A stretch of DNA of 64,000 nt from Methylovorus sp. MM2 (GCF_001648895.1 NZ_LXUF01000001.1:496001-560000), one strand, 5' to 3'. Counted from the stretch's first letter, positions 49,588 through 59,261 are shown. Numbers and translations are program-made. Notes: a model not told the origin generated them from the sequence alone.

Positions 49588-51966
49588 TTATTTTATACAG
49601 ACCGCGCGTACTTGCTTCATATCTGTCACCCCTTGCAGTACTTTCTCGATGCCATCTTGTTTTAGTGTGCGCATGCCATCTTCTAATGCCGTCGCAAACA
49701 TCTCTGCGACACGTGCATGCTCTTGAATGTTTTTCTTAACAGCATCGGTGCCTTCCAACAGCTCATGCAAGCCTACGCGGCCTTTGTAGCCTGTATTGCT
49801 GCATTTATCACAGCCTGTTGCCTTGTATAAAGTGAGCTGGCCTTTATCGTTACCAAAAGATTTGGTCCAGTTCTGGTAAACAGCTTTGTAGCTTCCTTCC
49901 GGGTCTTTTTTCCAGCTCACAGTGTTCTGTAATTCCAGGCAATACTCGTTGAGCATACCTTTGATTTCGTCTGCTGCTGGCGTATAGGGTTTTTTGCATT
50001 CGCATAAGCGTTTACCCAAACGCTGAGCAAGAATACCAAGTAGCGCATCTGCAAAGTTGAAGGGGTCCATGCCCATATCCAGCAAACGTACGATGGATTC
50101 CGGCGCGCTGTTCGTATGCAGTGTGGCGAATACCAAGTGACCTGTGAGTGAGGCTTCAATACCTGTTGCAACGGTTTCTTTATCGCGCATCTCACCCACC
50201 ATGATGACATCTGGATCAGCCCGCAGGAATGCCTTCATCACCATAGCAAAATCTAGCCCGGCTTTTTTGTTGACCTGAACCTGACGTAAGCCTTTTTGCG
50301 TGATCTCAACCGGGTCTTCTGCTGTCCATATCTTTGTTTCGGGTGTGTTGATATAGCCAAGTGCCGAGTGAAGCGTCGTGGTTTTACCTGAGCCTGTGGG
50401 GCCGCAAACAAAGAATAAGCCGTAAGGTTTTGCGACGAGTTCTTTTAGTTTGCTATTGTTATGTGCTGAAAGACCAAGCTTATCCAATGGAATCGGCTTG
50501 CCTGCAGCCAGAATACGCATGACGATATCCTCAATACCGCCAGCAGTCGGGATAGTCGCAACGCGCAGCTCTATATCAAGTGGGCCAAATTTCTTGAATT
50601 TGATCTTTCCATCCTGCGGCTTACGTTTTTCCGAAATGTCGAGATCACACATGATCTTGATACGTGCAACCAGTGCGTTGCGATAGCTTGGCGGTACCTC
50701 GATGTAATTGACGAGCGTGCCATCTTTACGAAAGCGTATCTCTGTTTTGCCTTTTTCAGGATACGGTTCGATGTGGATATCGGAGGCACCTTGGTTATAA
50801 GCATCGATGATGATTTTATTCACCAATTTGACTAGCTCATTGTCGCTAGCGGCTGAGGCATCTTCTGCGCCAGAGGTGGTAATTTCGTCATCCTCATCCA
50901 TTGAGGAAAGGATGTCGCCGATATCGCCGGAGATATTACCTGCGCCATAGAACTGGTTGACCGTTAGCGTGAAGTCACGCTGTAGGCAGCCTCGGTAACT
51001 GATCTTATTGTTACGAGGAAAGATGTTGCCGACGATACGAGAGCTTTTAATCTTCTCAGGGTCAGGTGTCAGGATGATAAGGCCTTCTTCCTTGGTCTCA
51101 TCAATAGGAATCCAGCCATTGGCTAATACGTAATCCAGCTTGAGTGTTTTGAGTAGATCCATCGGCTTCATGCGGTCATGCTTGAATGACTCAAAAGGTA
51201 CGCCAAAAAATGTGGAAAGCGATTTACTAATATCTGCGGCTTTTACTTCGAATTCCTCGATCAACACCTCTTCAAGATCTTGTCCTTTTTTACGGGCAGA
51301 ACGCTGGGCAAGCTCTAGCTCTGCGCTTGATATCACACCTTCAGTGATCAATGTATCGTACTTGGTTTTGACGATGCCAGCAGGGGATTGGCGTTGATTC
51401 AGTGCGATGGCGAGTGTTTTTGCAAGCTCAGGCGCGCCTTCTTCTGCCATCGCAGGAAATGGCAGCCCTGACATGCTATTGATGACCTGTACCACCCCCA
51501 TGAGCGAACCATCATGTTGATTGATGATGGGGAAAACCAGCATCTGTTTGGTACGGAAGCCGGTTTTCTTATCGACTTCTTTTAAAAAGTGAATCTCAGG
51601 GCTGATTTTTGCAAGCTCCACATCGTCATAGACGTCTGCGATATTGGCCATGGCTTTACTTACGGCAACATAGCCGGCAATACTTTGTGGATTGATCGCT
51701 AGCTTGAGTTCTTTGAATTCATTGAGGCCGGTTTTGACTTTTGAAACGATGGAGTTGTTATCTTCGCTGAGGACATACAGCGTTAAGCGCTCAGCCTCAA
51801 ATAATGTGCGAATGTCCTGACTGACTTCCAAGATGATCTCGTCGATGTTGCGAGTCGCGTGGATCTTATTGGTAACGGCTTGGAGCTTCTTAGTGAAGGC
51901 TAGCTTGTTGCCCATTTCGGCAAGGCTGGCAGCTTCTTTATTCTGTACAGTTGCAGGACTGTTCAT
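49588..51966 (-). CDS. GAF-domain GspE/PilB-family secretion ATPase
   Basis: 792 residues. N-terminal GAF domain (about 30-190: TLYVLSEDNNSIVSK ... GVVQVINSMSG), then a GSPII_E N-terminal domain (about 210-340) and the hexameric ATPase core. The Walker A GPTGSGKTTT is near residue 522, the Asp box and Walker B are present (ADPDVIMVGEMRD, with Met for the usual Ile), His box GHLVFATLHTN, and Cys pairs CECKKPY and CDKCSNTGYKGR. Likely powers type IV pilus or type II secretion assembly under control of a ligand sensed by GAF. No pilC/pilM neighbours; prepilin peptidase is 6 kb away. ATG at 51966 has AAGAGAG upstream. Confidence 0.9.
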   Translation of the reverse strand: MNSPATVQNKEAASLAEMGNKLAFTKKLQAVTNKIHATRNIDEIILEVSQDIRTLFEAERLTLYVLSEDNNSIVSKVKTGLNEFKELKLAINPQSIAGYVAVSKAMANIADVYDDVELAKISPEIHFLKEVDKKTGFRTKQMLVFPIINQHDGSLMGVVQVINSMSGLPFPAMAEEGAPELAKTLAIALNQRQSPAGIVKTKYDTLITEGVISSAELELAQRSARKKGQDLEEVLIEEFEVKAADISKSLSTFFGVPFESFKHDRMKPMDLLKTLKLDYVLANGWIPIDETKEEGLIILTPDPEKIKSSRIVGNIFPRNNKISYRGCLQRDFTLTVNQFYGAGNISGDIGDILSSMDEDDEITTSGAEDASAASDNELVKLVNKIIIDAYNQGASDIHIEPYPEKGKTEIRFRKDGTLVNYIEVPPSYRNALVARIKIMCDLDISEKRKPQDGKIKFKKFGPLDIELRVATIPTAGGIEDIVMRILAAGKPIPLDKLGLSAHNNSKLKELVAKPYGLFFVCGPTGSGKTTTLHSALGYINTPETKIWTAEDPVEITQKGLRQVQVNKKAGLDFAMVMKAFLRADPDVIMVGEMRDKETVATGIEASLTGHLVFATLHTNSAPESIVRLLDMGMDPFNFADALLGILAQRLGKRLCECKKPYTPAADEIKGMLNEYCLELQNTVSWKKDPEGSYKAVYQNWTKSFGNDKGQLTLYKATGCDKCSNTGYKGRVGLHELLEGTDAVKKNIQEHARVAEMFATALEDGMRTLKQDGIEKVLQGVTDMKQVRAVCIK

Positions 51967-52192
51967 TGCAATAACTCTCTTATAGGGCAAAGCGTTAATA
52001 ATAGTTAAACACTATCACAGCCCTGCGGAAAATCCACCTTTTAATCAGCGATATGTCTTGTTTTTGCACTGATCATGCCCGCGTACTTTGATGACAATTA
52101 CATAGGGTTTGCAGTCAATTATTCTGATAGACATTTTTGTGCACGCCGAATGCGGTAAAATTGCTTATCTGGAATTATTTTTGAGAATCGTT

Positions 52193-53419
52193 ATGCCTGT
52201 AAACCTGACCTCACCAAAAGCTGATCAGCTATATCCTGTAAAGGGAATTCAATTGGGAATTGCTGAAGCCAATATACGCAAACCCAATCGTAAAGACTTA
52301 TTGGTGATGAAGCTGGGTGCAGGCACAAAAGTCGCAGGCGTATTTACCAAAAACCGTTTTTGCGCGGCACCTGTTGTGTTGTGTAAAGAGCATTTGGCAA
52401 GTGGCGCTGAAATAACCGCGCTTATCGTGAATACGGGCAATGCAAATGCAGGTACAGGCGATGAGGGCATGCAGCGGGCAAAACAAACCTGTGATGCCTT
52501 GGCTGAATTATTAGGTAGCAAGTCCGAGACAATATTGCCTTTTTCGACCGGTGTCATTCTCGAGCCGCTGCCAGTTGAGCGTGTCGTTGCCGGTTTGCCG
52601 CAATGTATTGCCGATTTGCGGGAAGATAACTGGTTGAATGCCGCTGAAGCGATCATGACGACTGATATCGTGTCCAAAGGTACGTCAAAGCAGTTAACCA
52701 TCGGTGGGCATACCATCACTATTACAGGTATCGCTAAAGGTTCAGGGATGATCCACCCTAATATGGCAACCATGCTTGGATACATCGCAACGGACGCAGC
52801 GATTAGCCAAGCCGGGCTAGATGGCATCATTCAGTATGCGGTGAACCGTTCATTTAATTGTATTACGGTAGATGGCGATACTTCTACTAATGACTCACTG
52901 GTCATCATGGCGACCGGTCAATCTGGCGCGGCTGAAATATCGACGGATAGTACGGATTATGCCGTATTACGCCATGCGATCACTGAAGTGGCTATTGTGT
53001 TAGCGCAAGCGATCGTTCGTGATGGTGAAGGTGCCACTAAATTCATGACTGTTAAGGTTGAAGGTGGGCGTGATGAAGCTGAGTGCAGAAAAGTCGCTTA
53101 TGCGATCTCACATTCGCCTTTGATAAAAACGGCATTCTTCGCGTCAGACCCTAATCTTGGCCGTATCTTGGCCGCGATTGGCTATGCAGGTATAGATGAC
53201 TTGGATGTCAACGCGCTGAAGCTATATCTTGGTAATGTGCTGGTTGCGGAAGATGGTGGTAGAGCCAAAAGCTATGAAGAGTCTCAAGGTGCAGCGGTAA
53301 TGAAAGAAGCTGAGATTCTGGTACGTGTCGTACTCAATAGAGGAGCTGCCGATGCGACGGTCTGGACTTGCGATTTCTCTTATGATTACGTCAAGATCAA
53401 TGCCGATTACAGAAGTTAA
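52193..53419 (+). CDS. argJ: Bifunctional ornithine acetyltransferase / N-acetylglutamate synthase
   Basis: Recycles the acetyl group from N-acetylornithine to glutamate, and can also make N-acetylglutamate from acetyl-CoA. 408 residues. The autoproteolysis site [14 protein letters not shown], with the nucleophilic Thr generated by self-cleavage, is intact, as are the N-terminal NTGNANAGTG and [12 protein letters not shown]. The start is the ATG at 52193 ([18 protein letters not shown]), not the upstream codons. Divergent from the GAF-ATPase gene. Confidence 0.96.
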   Translation: MPVNLTSPKADQLYPVKGIQLGIAEANIRKPNRKDLLVMKLGAGTKVAGVFTKNRFCAAPVVLCKEHLASGAEITALIVNTGNANAGTGDEGMQRAKQTCDALAELLGSKSETILPFSTGVILEPLPVERVVAGLPQCIADLREDNWLNAAEAIMTTDIVSKGTSKQLTIGGHTITITGIAKGSGMIHPNMATMLGYIATDAAISQAGLDGIIQYAVNRSFNCITVDGDTSTNDSLVIMATGQSGAAEISTDSTDYAVLRHAITEVAIVLAQAIVRDGEGATKFMTVKVEGGRDEAECRKVAYAISHSPLIKTAFFASDPNLGRILAAIGYAGIDDLDVNALKLYLGNVLVAEDGGRAKSYEESQGAAVMKEAEILVRVVLNRGAADATVWTCDFSYDYVKINADYRS

Positions 53420-53493
53420 GAGGTCCTCGAAGTTGAGAGTACATGGAAGTTAAAAATTAAGCAGTTCAGCAAATCATATAAAGCTAAATTAAG

Positions 53494-54378
53494 ATGGCAA
53501 ATATCGAAAATCTGATCAGTCGCGCTGAGTCGCTGATTAATAAACTTGAGGCATTTTTGCCTGCGCCAGTATCTGCGCCAGATTGGTCTGCAATCGCTTG
53601 GCGTTGGGTTGCTACGCATGGATTATCCACACAAGGTCGTGGCTATTTGCAAGCAGTGCCTCACCCACATCACATCAAACTTGATGACATTCGTAATGTG
53701 GATGAACAAAAAGCCGAGATCGTGCGGAATACCGAGCAATTCGTCAACGGCTTGCCAGCGAATAACGTATTACTGACTGGGGCGCGTGGTACAGGTAAAT
53801 CCTCGCTGGTGAAGGCGCTTTTGAGTCAATTCTCAAAGCAGGGTTTACGATTGATCGAGGTCGATAAACAGGATCTTGTTGCTTTGCCGGATATCGTGGC
53901 TTTATTAAGAAATCGCCCTGAATATTTCGTCATTTTCTGTGATGATCTATCTTTTGAAGCGAGTGATCCCGGATATAAGGCTTTAAAAGTCGTGCTGGAT
54001 GGATCGATCTCTGCAACATCAGATAATGTCATGGTCTACGCAACCTCTAATCGCCGTCATTTGATGCCGGAATTCATGTCTGAGAATCTGGAGACCCAAT
54101 ATGTCGGTGAAGAGATTCGCCCGGGCGATACGACAGAAGAGAAAGTTTCTCTGTCTGAGCGCTTTGGCATCTGGCTCTCTTTCTATGCATTCAATCAGGA
54201 TGAATACCTGAAAGTTGCTCAGCAATGGTTGAAGCACTATGGCATCAAGAAAATGACCGATGATATCCAGCAAGCTGCATTATCGTTCTCCCATACCCGT
54301 GGTGCCCGTAGCGGTCGGGTTGCTTATCAGTTCGCACGTGATTATGCCGGGCGCGTGGGCTTATCTGCCAAGCGCTAG
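53494..54378 (+). CDS. DUF815 AAA-type ATP-binding protein
   Basis: 294 residues. P-loop LLTGARGTGKSSL, Walker B-like VIFCDDLSFEA and sensor region VMVYATSNRRHLMPE define the DUF815 branch of AAA ATPases. Function unknown. The argJ-DUF815-MutT order is typical in betaproteobacteria. Cytosolic, no signal. Confidence 0.9.
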   Translation: MANIENLISRAESLINKLEAFLPAPVSAPDWSAIAWRWVATHGLSTQGRGYLQAVPHPHHIKLDDIRNVDEQKAEIVRNTEQFVNGLPANNVLLTGARGTGKSSLVKALLSQFSKQGLRLIEVDKQDLVALPDIVALLRNRPEYFVIFCDDLSFEASDPGYKALKVVLDGSISATSDNVMVYATSNRRHLMPEFMSENLETQYVGEEIRPGDTTEEKVSLSERFGIWLSFYAFNQDEYLKVAQQWLKHYGIKKMTDDIQQAALSFSHTRGARSGRVAYQFARDYAGRVGLSAKR

Positions 54379-54411
54379 TGCGAGTTAGGTATATTTTGAC
54401 TGTTAATCGTA

Positions 54412-55359
54412 ATGAGTAAGGTCGTCAATGCTGCTGTTGCCGTATTGCTACGTGCCGATGGGCAAGTGTTGATCGCGCAGCGCCCCGAGGGTAAGCCGTG
54501 GGCTGGCTGGTGGGAATTCCCCGGTGGCAAGATCGAGTCTGGCGAGACAGCGTTAGAAGCATTGAAGCGCGAGGTAGAAGAAGAGCTCGGCTCAACGGTC
54601 ATTGAGGCTTATCCATGGCTAACTCGCCATTTTGACTATCCTGATCGCTCAGTGAATCTACATTTTTTCATCGTGCGCGGGTGGCAAGGTGAGCCGCATG
54701 GACGGGAAGGGCAACAGCTTGTTTGGCAGTTTCCAGATAATCTGACAGTCAGCCCTATGCTACCAGCCAACGAGCCTATATTGAATGCCTTATGCCTGCC
54801 TTCGATATATGCAATCACAAATCTGGCCGAAAGGGGTGAGGCTTTATTCTTTATCCAGTTGGAGGCATCGCTCAAGGCGGGTTTGAAGTTGATACAAGTG
54901 CGTGAAAAGCATTTATCAGCGGGTGAATTAAAAATATTTGCACAGCGAGTCATGCAGTTAAGCAGCCCATATAGCGCAAAAGTATTGATCAATGCTGATA
55001 TCGACTTGGCGTTAGAAGTAGGTGCAGATGGCGTACATCTGACGAGTGATCAATTGAGTATGCTGGACGCAAAGCCGGAAGGTCTTTTATGTGGTGCATC
55101 CTGCCATCATGCTGCTGATCTTGAAGCAGCAGCACGCCTTGGCGTAGATTTTGTCGTACTTTCACCTGTAATGAACACGCAAAGCCATCCTGAAGTTGTG
55201 TCGCTCGGCTGGGCTGCATTCTCTAAGCTCATCGAAGGATATACCCTACCGGTCTATGCGCTAGGTGGGTTAAGTAATGAAGATTTACAGCAGGCATGGA
55301 TCAGCGGTGCTCATGGTATCGCCATGCAAAGATCTGTTTGGCAGGATTATCATGGATAA
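54412..55359 (+). CDS. MutT (Nudix) - ThiE-like fusion protein
   Basis: 315 residues. Residues 1-130 are an 8-oxo-dGTP diphosphatase-like Nudix domain with an intact Nudix box (GGKIESGETALEALK, then REVEEEL). Residues 140-315 form a thiamine-phosphate-synthase-like TIM barrel (LIQVREKHLSAGEL, DGVHLTSDQL, VYALGGLSNEDL). The normal ThiE phosphate/pyrimidine motif around T-x-TK is replaced by NTQSHPEV, so TMP synthase activity is doubtful. The fusion is known in betaproteobacteria. Confidence 0.9.
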   Translation: MSKVVNAAVAVLLRADGQVLIAQRPEGKPWAGWWEFPGGKIESGETALEALKREVEEELGSTVIEAYPWLTRHFDYPDRSVNLHFFIVRGWQGEPHGREGQQLVWQFPDNLTVSPMLPANEPILNALCLPSIYAITNLAERGEALFFIQLEASLKAGLKLIQVREKHLSAGELKIFAQRVMQLSSPYSAKVLINADIDLALEVGADGVHLTSDQLSMLDAKPEGLLCGASCHHAADLEAAARLGVDFVVLSPVMNTQSHPEVVSLGWAAFSKLIEGYTLPVYALGGLSNEDLQQAWISGAHGIAMQRSVWQDYHG

Positions 55360-55780
55360 ACGCACCTTTGCCATCTTGTTTGCTTTGCTGCTTGCGACGG
55401 CAGGTATTATTGCTTACATCTATAGTCGGCCCGTATTATCCACACCGATCATTAAGCTTGCATGTGCTGATCTGACGCAAGGGTGTGGTAACCAATTCAT
55501 CACCTTAAAAGTGGATAAGCCACCTCAGATCATGAGGCCTTTTCAGCTTACGGTTGAAATGCCGCAAGCAAAAGAAATGCATGTGAGCTTTGCGATGCGA
55601 AACATGGACATTGGCTTCAATCGCTATCGACTAATCAAGCAAGCGGATGGGTGGCATGCTGAAGTGACTTTGCCTGTATGTTCGCAATCTCGTAGTGATT
55701 GGATGATGCTTGCTGAGGCTGAAACTGCAGAAGGCTTAGTGCGTTATCAGTTACCTTTTCAGGCAACGCATGACAATTAA
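55352..55780 (+). CDS. Membrane-anchored YtkA/FixH-like periplasmic protein
   Basis: 142 residues: an N-terminal anchor (about 6-25) and a periplasmic beta domain. The segment PFQLTVEMPQAKEMHVSFAM, followed by RNMDIGFNRYRL, then LPVCSQSRSDWMMLAEA, resembles YtkA/FixH-type Ig-like domains with conserved Met residues. The ATG overlaps the MutT-ThiE stop by 8 nt. Convergent with a PCu(A)C gene, which suggests a copper or cytochrome-oxidase context. Moderate certainty. Confidence 0.72.
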   Translation: MDKRTFAILFALLLATAGIIAYIYSRPVLSTPIIKLACADLTQGCGNQFITLKVDKPPQIMRPFQLTVEMPQAKEMHVSFAMRNMDIGFNRYRLIKQADGWHAEVTLPVCSQSRSDWMMLAEAETAEGLVRYQLPFQATHDN

Positions 55781-55805
55781 TTCAGATGTCTATTAAGTAA
55801 GTAGA

Positions 55806-56249
55806 TTACTCGGTGTAGCTGGTTTGAATCGGCACGGTGATTCTGGTGGTGTTTTCTGAGCCATTGCCGTTCTTGAAATGTAGCGTGAATGTCACTGACT
55901 CACCAACCTGCAATGGTTTTTTCAGGCTCAATAGCATCAAGTGCAATCCCCCCGGCTCTAATTTGGTCTGCTTGCCTGCCACTAAAGCAATGTTCTCCAA
56001 AGCGCGCATCTGCATGACGCCGTCATTCATCGTCATGCTATGCATCTCTGTCTTGTCAGAAGCATCATTTTCTACAGCGACTAATTTCGTATCGATATCA
56101 CTTTGTAAGCGCATATAAGCTGCCCCTACCGGCTGCCCAGGCACAGTCGCTTTTACCCAAGCCTTGCTGACGATCACATTGCCATCTGCATAGCTGCTTA
56201 GGCTAATGAGAGCAAATAGACAAACAGTAACAATTCGATTTAGTAGCAT
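55806..56249 (-). CDS. PCu(A)C-type periplasmic copper chaperone
   Basis: About 147 residues from the ATG at 56249. A signal peptide (ending SSYA) is followed by a cupredoxin-like fold with the Cu(I) motif: TEMHSMTMNDGVMQMRALE and, about 20 residues on, GLHLMLLSLKKPL (H-M ... M ... H-x-M). Delivers Cu(I) to the CuA site of cytochrome oxidase in characterised homologues. A TTG at 56291 would extend the protein without improving the signal. Confidence 0.9.
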   Translation of the reverse strand: MLLNRIVTVCLFALISLSSYADGNVIVSKAWVKATVPGQPVGAAYMRLQSDIDTKLVAVENDASDKTEMHSMTMNDGVMQMRALENIALVAGKQTKLEPGGLHLMLLSLKKPLQVGESVTFTLHFKNGNGSENTTRITVPIQTSYTE

Positions 56250-56280
56250 AGTTGACTGATAGCTGAATTTGGAAAAGGTT

Positions 56281-56478
56281 CTATTCTTCAAGTAAATCTT
56301 CAGGCTTGATCGCTTCTGGGATCGTATAGCTTTCGCTAGCCCATTCGCCTAGATCGATCATTTTGCAACGCTTTGAGCAAAAAGGCCGATACGGATTATC
56401 GCTGCTGAACTCTACAAGTGCTTTGCATTGCGGGCATGTAACCAAACGTTTTTTAATAGGTTTATCTTCTGATTGCAT
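56281..56478 (-). CDS. yacG: DNA gyrase inhibitor YacG (zinc-binding)
   Basis: 65 residues. The Cys4 zinc site is formed by CPQC and the later [15 protein letters not shown], the diagnostic YacG layout. The E. coli protein binds GyrB and inhibits gyrase. It follows zapD by 26 nt on the minus strand in the conserved pilD-coaE-zapD-yacG order. Confidence 0.94.
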   Translation of the reverse strand: MQSEDKPIKKRLVTCPQCKALVEFSSDNPYRPFCSKRCKMIDLGEWASESYTIPEAIKPEDLLEE

Positions 56479-56504
56479 GACGGTGATGAATTAGCAGGGA
56501 TTGG

Positions 56505-57263
56505 CTATAGGTTACAAAGGGTCAAAGTGAAATTCACATCCAGATCGCATTGGCGCGGCCGCTCTGTAGATTCAAGGCGATTGAAGCGGATGTTGATTGC
56601 ATATTTGTTTGCGCTGACTTCAGGAAAGCATGCCAGTGTCTCGTCTACTTCTATGCGTAGCATTTGTGCTGGTTTGGTGCCCCCCAGCATTTGTTGGAAG
56701 GTACCATTGACCGCAACCAGCTTGGTGGTGGCGCCACTGCCACGTAAAATATGCAGGATGATGCGTAGTGCATCGTAAATCGGCATCAGTGGGGTCAGCC
56801 ATGCATGCATATCACTTTTTCTGCGCTCATCGCTCAACCCCAGCCAGTAATGGTAAGAGGGTAGATCAAATTCACAGACGCCACCAGGTATGCCAGCCCG
56901 TTGCTTGATGCTCATGAGCCAATCGTTATCACGCAACGTCTGCCCGAGCTTGGTTGAGTTGTTGCGTAATGCCAGTGATGTCTGTTCGATATCACTTAAC
57001 ATCTGCCTCAATACATCTTCCGCAATGGATGGGTTGCCTAACAAGCTGTTCATGCCTATCTTTTGCCTGTCCAGCTCTTGTAGCAGATCAGCTTTTAATT
57101 CGGCACGATCAATGACATCTAGTATTTGGAATATGGAAAGTAGTGCAGTGTGATGGTGGAACTCATGCCCACCTTCAAAATTATGAAGTACTTTGGTGAA
57201 CAAATCCTCTAGGCGCAGTAAGGTCCTGATACGTTCATTGAATGGATAATCGTAACTGGGCAC
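56505..57263 (-). CDS. zapD: Cell division protein ZapD
   Basis: 252 residues, GTG start. N-terminal YDYPFNERIRTLLRLEDLF and following FHHHTALLSIFQILDVIDRAELK are the ZapD (DUF1342) hallmarks. ZapD cross-links FtsZ filaments via the FtsZ C-terminal peptide. Same operon as coaE and yacG. Confidence 0.95.
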   Translation of the reverse strand: MPSYDYPFNERIRTLLRLEDLFTKVLHNFEGGHEFHHHTALLSIFQILDVIDRAELKADLLQELDRQKIGMNSLLGNPSIAEDVLRQMLSDIEQTSLALRNNSTKLGQTLRDNDWLMSIKQRAGIPGGVCEFDLPSYHYWLGLSDERRKSDMHAWLTPLMPIYDALRIILHILRGSGATTKLVAVNGTFQQMLGGTKPAQMLRIEVDETLACFPEVSANKYAINIRFNRLESTERPRQCDLDVNFTLTLCNL

Positions 57264-57319
57264 GGGCTTTTTATTAAGCTAGAGTTAGCCGGGATTTATA
57301 TTGCAGTAGATTATGAGAT

Positions 57320-57928
57320 TTATTCGCTATCTATGCAAGCCTGAATGAATTTTTCATGCTTTTCTTTTACTTTTTCTGCCAATTCTTCAAATGATCCGGT
57401 GTTGTCGATGATGTCATTCGCAAGTGCGCGGCGATAACTCCTGGATGCCTGCGCTGCGATGATCGAACGGACGGTCGTTTCGGTCATGCCACTGCGCTCC
57501 ATTGTGCGGCTGATTTGCTGGGGCTCCTCACAGTCGACAAGTAGCGTGCGCTTGACGACCCCGCTGTAACGATTTGTTTCAAAGAATAGAGGTATCGCGA
57601 GTATCTGGTATGGCGCATCCCGGTTTTTGTCGAGTTCTTGCAATGCTCTTTCGTGGATCACCGGATGTAATATCGACTCCAGCTTTTTGCGATCGGCATC
57701 TACTGCAAAGATACGTTCGCGCATGGCTGGTCGGTTCAATGCACCACTTTCAGTCACAAAGTCCTGCCCGAATGCATCTGCGATCTTTTTCATCACTGGC
57801 TGGCCCGCAGTTGTCAGATGTCGCGAGATCACATCGACATCGACGATGGGCACGCCTAGTGAGGCAAACACTTTCGCGGCTTCACTCTTGCCGGTACCTA
57901 TACCACCAGTTAATGCGACGACATACAT
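57320..57928 (-). CDS. coaE: Dephospho-CoA kinase
   Basis: Last step of coenzyme A synthesis. 202 residues. P-loop TGGIGTGKS (G8-S15), DVDVISRHL, and the CoA-site and lid regions are present. A strong SD (AGGAGG) lies within the end of pilD; the two genes are separated by 5 nt. Confidence 0.96.
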   Translation of the reverse strand: MYVVALTGGIGTGKSEAAKVFASLGVPIVDVDVISRHLTTAGQPVMKKIADAFGQDFVTESGALNRPAMRERIFAVDADRKKLESILHPVIHERALQELDKNRDAPYQILAIPLFFETNRYSGVVKRTLLVDCEEPQQISRTMERSGMTETTVRSIIAAQASRSYRRALANDIIDNTGSFEELAEKVKEKHEKFIQACIDSE

Positions 57929-57933
57929 ATCTC

Positions 57934-58806
57934 TTAGCCTCCTAAATAGATTTGTGAAAGTTGCGGACCAAAAAACAGCGCCGCTATTCCACCCAATGCA
58001 AGATAAGGACCAAATGGCATTGGCACATTACGTCCTTGTTTTGCTAATACGATTAACCCGATACCAATGATAGAGCCTGCAAGTGACGATAATAGTATGA
58101 CGGCAGGCAATAGTTGCCAACCGAACCACGCACCTATGGCGGCAAGCAGTTTGAAGTCACCATAACCCATGCCTTCTTTGCCCGTCACGATCTTGAATAT
58201 CCAGTAAACCGACCATAAACTTAAGTAGCCAGCCACAGCGCCTATGATGGAAGAGTGGATATCAGTGAATCCGGTATTCAGGTTGAATAGCAGACCTAAC
58301 CAAAGTAATGGCAGCGTGATGTCATCAGGCAATAGCTGTGTATCAAAGTCGATAAAGGTCAGTGCAATCAGTGCAAAAGTGAATATCCATGCCGCCACAG
58401 CCATCCCTGAGTAACCGAATTTCCAACTGATCAATCCAATCAATAGGCCTGTTAGTAATTCAATGAGCGGATAGCGAATGCTAATTGCTGTTTTACAACC
58501 ACGGCATTTACCTTTTAAGAGTAGATAACTGAAGACGGGAATGTTTTCGAGGGCAGTAATTTTGTGTTGGCAGTTTGGACACGCTGACCGTGGAGTAACA
58601 ATGTTGTATTTAGCTTCTGTCGGGAGCTCTTCGCCTTGCAATTCTGCGCAGCTTTGGCGCCACTCGCGTTCCATTATCTTGGGCAGTCTGTGGATGACAA
58701 CGTTCAAAAAGCTACCCACCATCAGGCCAAAAACAACCGAGAATGTAATGAAAAATGCGGGTTCTTCTCGTAACACATCAAGCAGATTGCTAATAAAGTC
58801 AGGCAT
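57934..58806 (-). CDS. pilD: Type IV prepilin peptidase / N-methyltransferase
   Basis: Inner-membrane A24 aspartic protease that cleaves and methylates type IV prepilins and pseudopilins. 290 residues with about seven to eight hydrophobic helices. N-terminal MVGSFLNVVIHRLP, a cytosolic zinc-type loop with CPNC and CRGC, and the catalytic Asp residues in FIDFDTQLLPDD and GYGDFKLLAAIG. It heads the pilD-coaE-zapD-yacG run and could serve the GAF-ATPase system. Confidence 0.95.
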   Translation of the reverse strand: MPDFISNLLDVLREEPAFFITFSVVFGLMVGSFLNVVIHRLPKIMEREWRQSCAELQGEELPTEAKYNIVTPRSACPNCQHKITALENIPVFSYLLLKGKCRGCKTAISIRYPLIELLTGLLIGLISWKFGYSGMAVAAWIFTFALIALTFIDFDTQLLPDDITLPLLWLGLLFNLNTGFTDIHSSIIGAVAGYLSLWSVYWIFKIVTGKEGMGYGDFKLLAAIGAWFGWQLLPAVILLSSLAGSIIGIGLIVLAKQGRNVPMPFGPYLALGGIAALFFGPQLSQIYLGG

Positions 58807-58940
58807 ATTTACTCAAATCATTAAACTTATCGCATCATCGCACCGTTAGATATCTTATGGCAACTCCGAATACAGTCTTGAATTACGCAAAATAGTCACC
58901 AGATTAAGCATGAACGAAACATTCTTTGAGAGGGCTACAA

Positions 58941-59261
58941 ATGATAGAAGCTAATGTGCAACAAGCATGGGATGCTCCGGTTGTTTGTCGTGTCGAGGTC
59001 GATTTGCCGGGATGGATGGCGCAGTTGACTGGTCGGGATGACTGGCTGGTATTGGAAGAAGAGGAAGAGGAGAATCACATGAGTTTTGCGCTCAGTCTGG
59101 GCATGCAAAAAGCCGAGGTCACGCTCTATCATAGTGGCTATGCAATCGTGGATATCGACGGCAAGCCTATCTTTCAGGGTGCGCTGACTTCAGCTACCAG
59201 CAATTGCGCGCACTTGAGCTATTACAATGCGGATAGTGGCGAGCCAATCACGCTGAACTAA
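58941..59261 (+). CDS. Unknown small acidic protein
   Basis: 106 residues, not recognised. No signal peptide. A run of six Glu near residue 45 (VLEEEEEENHMS) follows WMAQLTGRDDWL; the second half (MQKAEVTLYHSGYAIVDIDGKPIFQG) looks like beta hairpins. The ATG at 58941 has AGAGGG upstream. Divergent from pilD and convergent with ispB; no partner seen. Confidence 0.7.
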   Translation: MIEANVQQAWDAPVVCRVEVDLPGWMAQLTGRDDWLVLEEEEEENHMSFALSLGMQKAEVTLYHSGYAIVDIDGKPIFQGALTSATSNCAHLSYYNADSGEPITLN

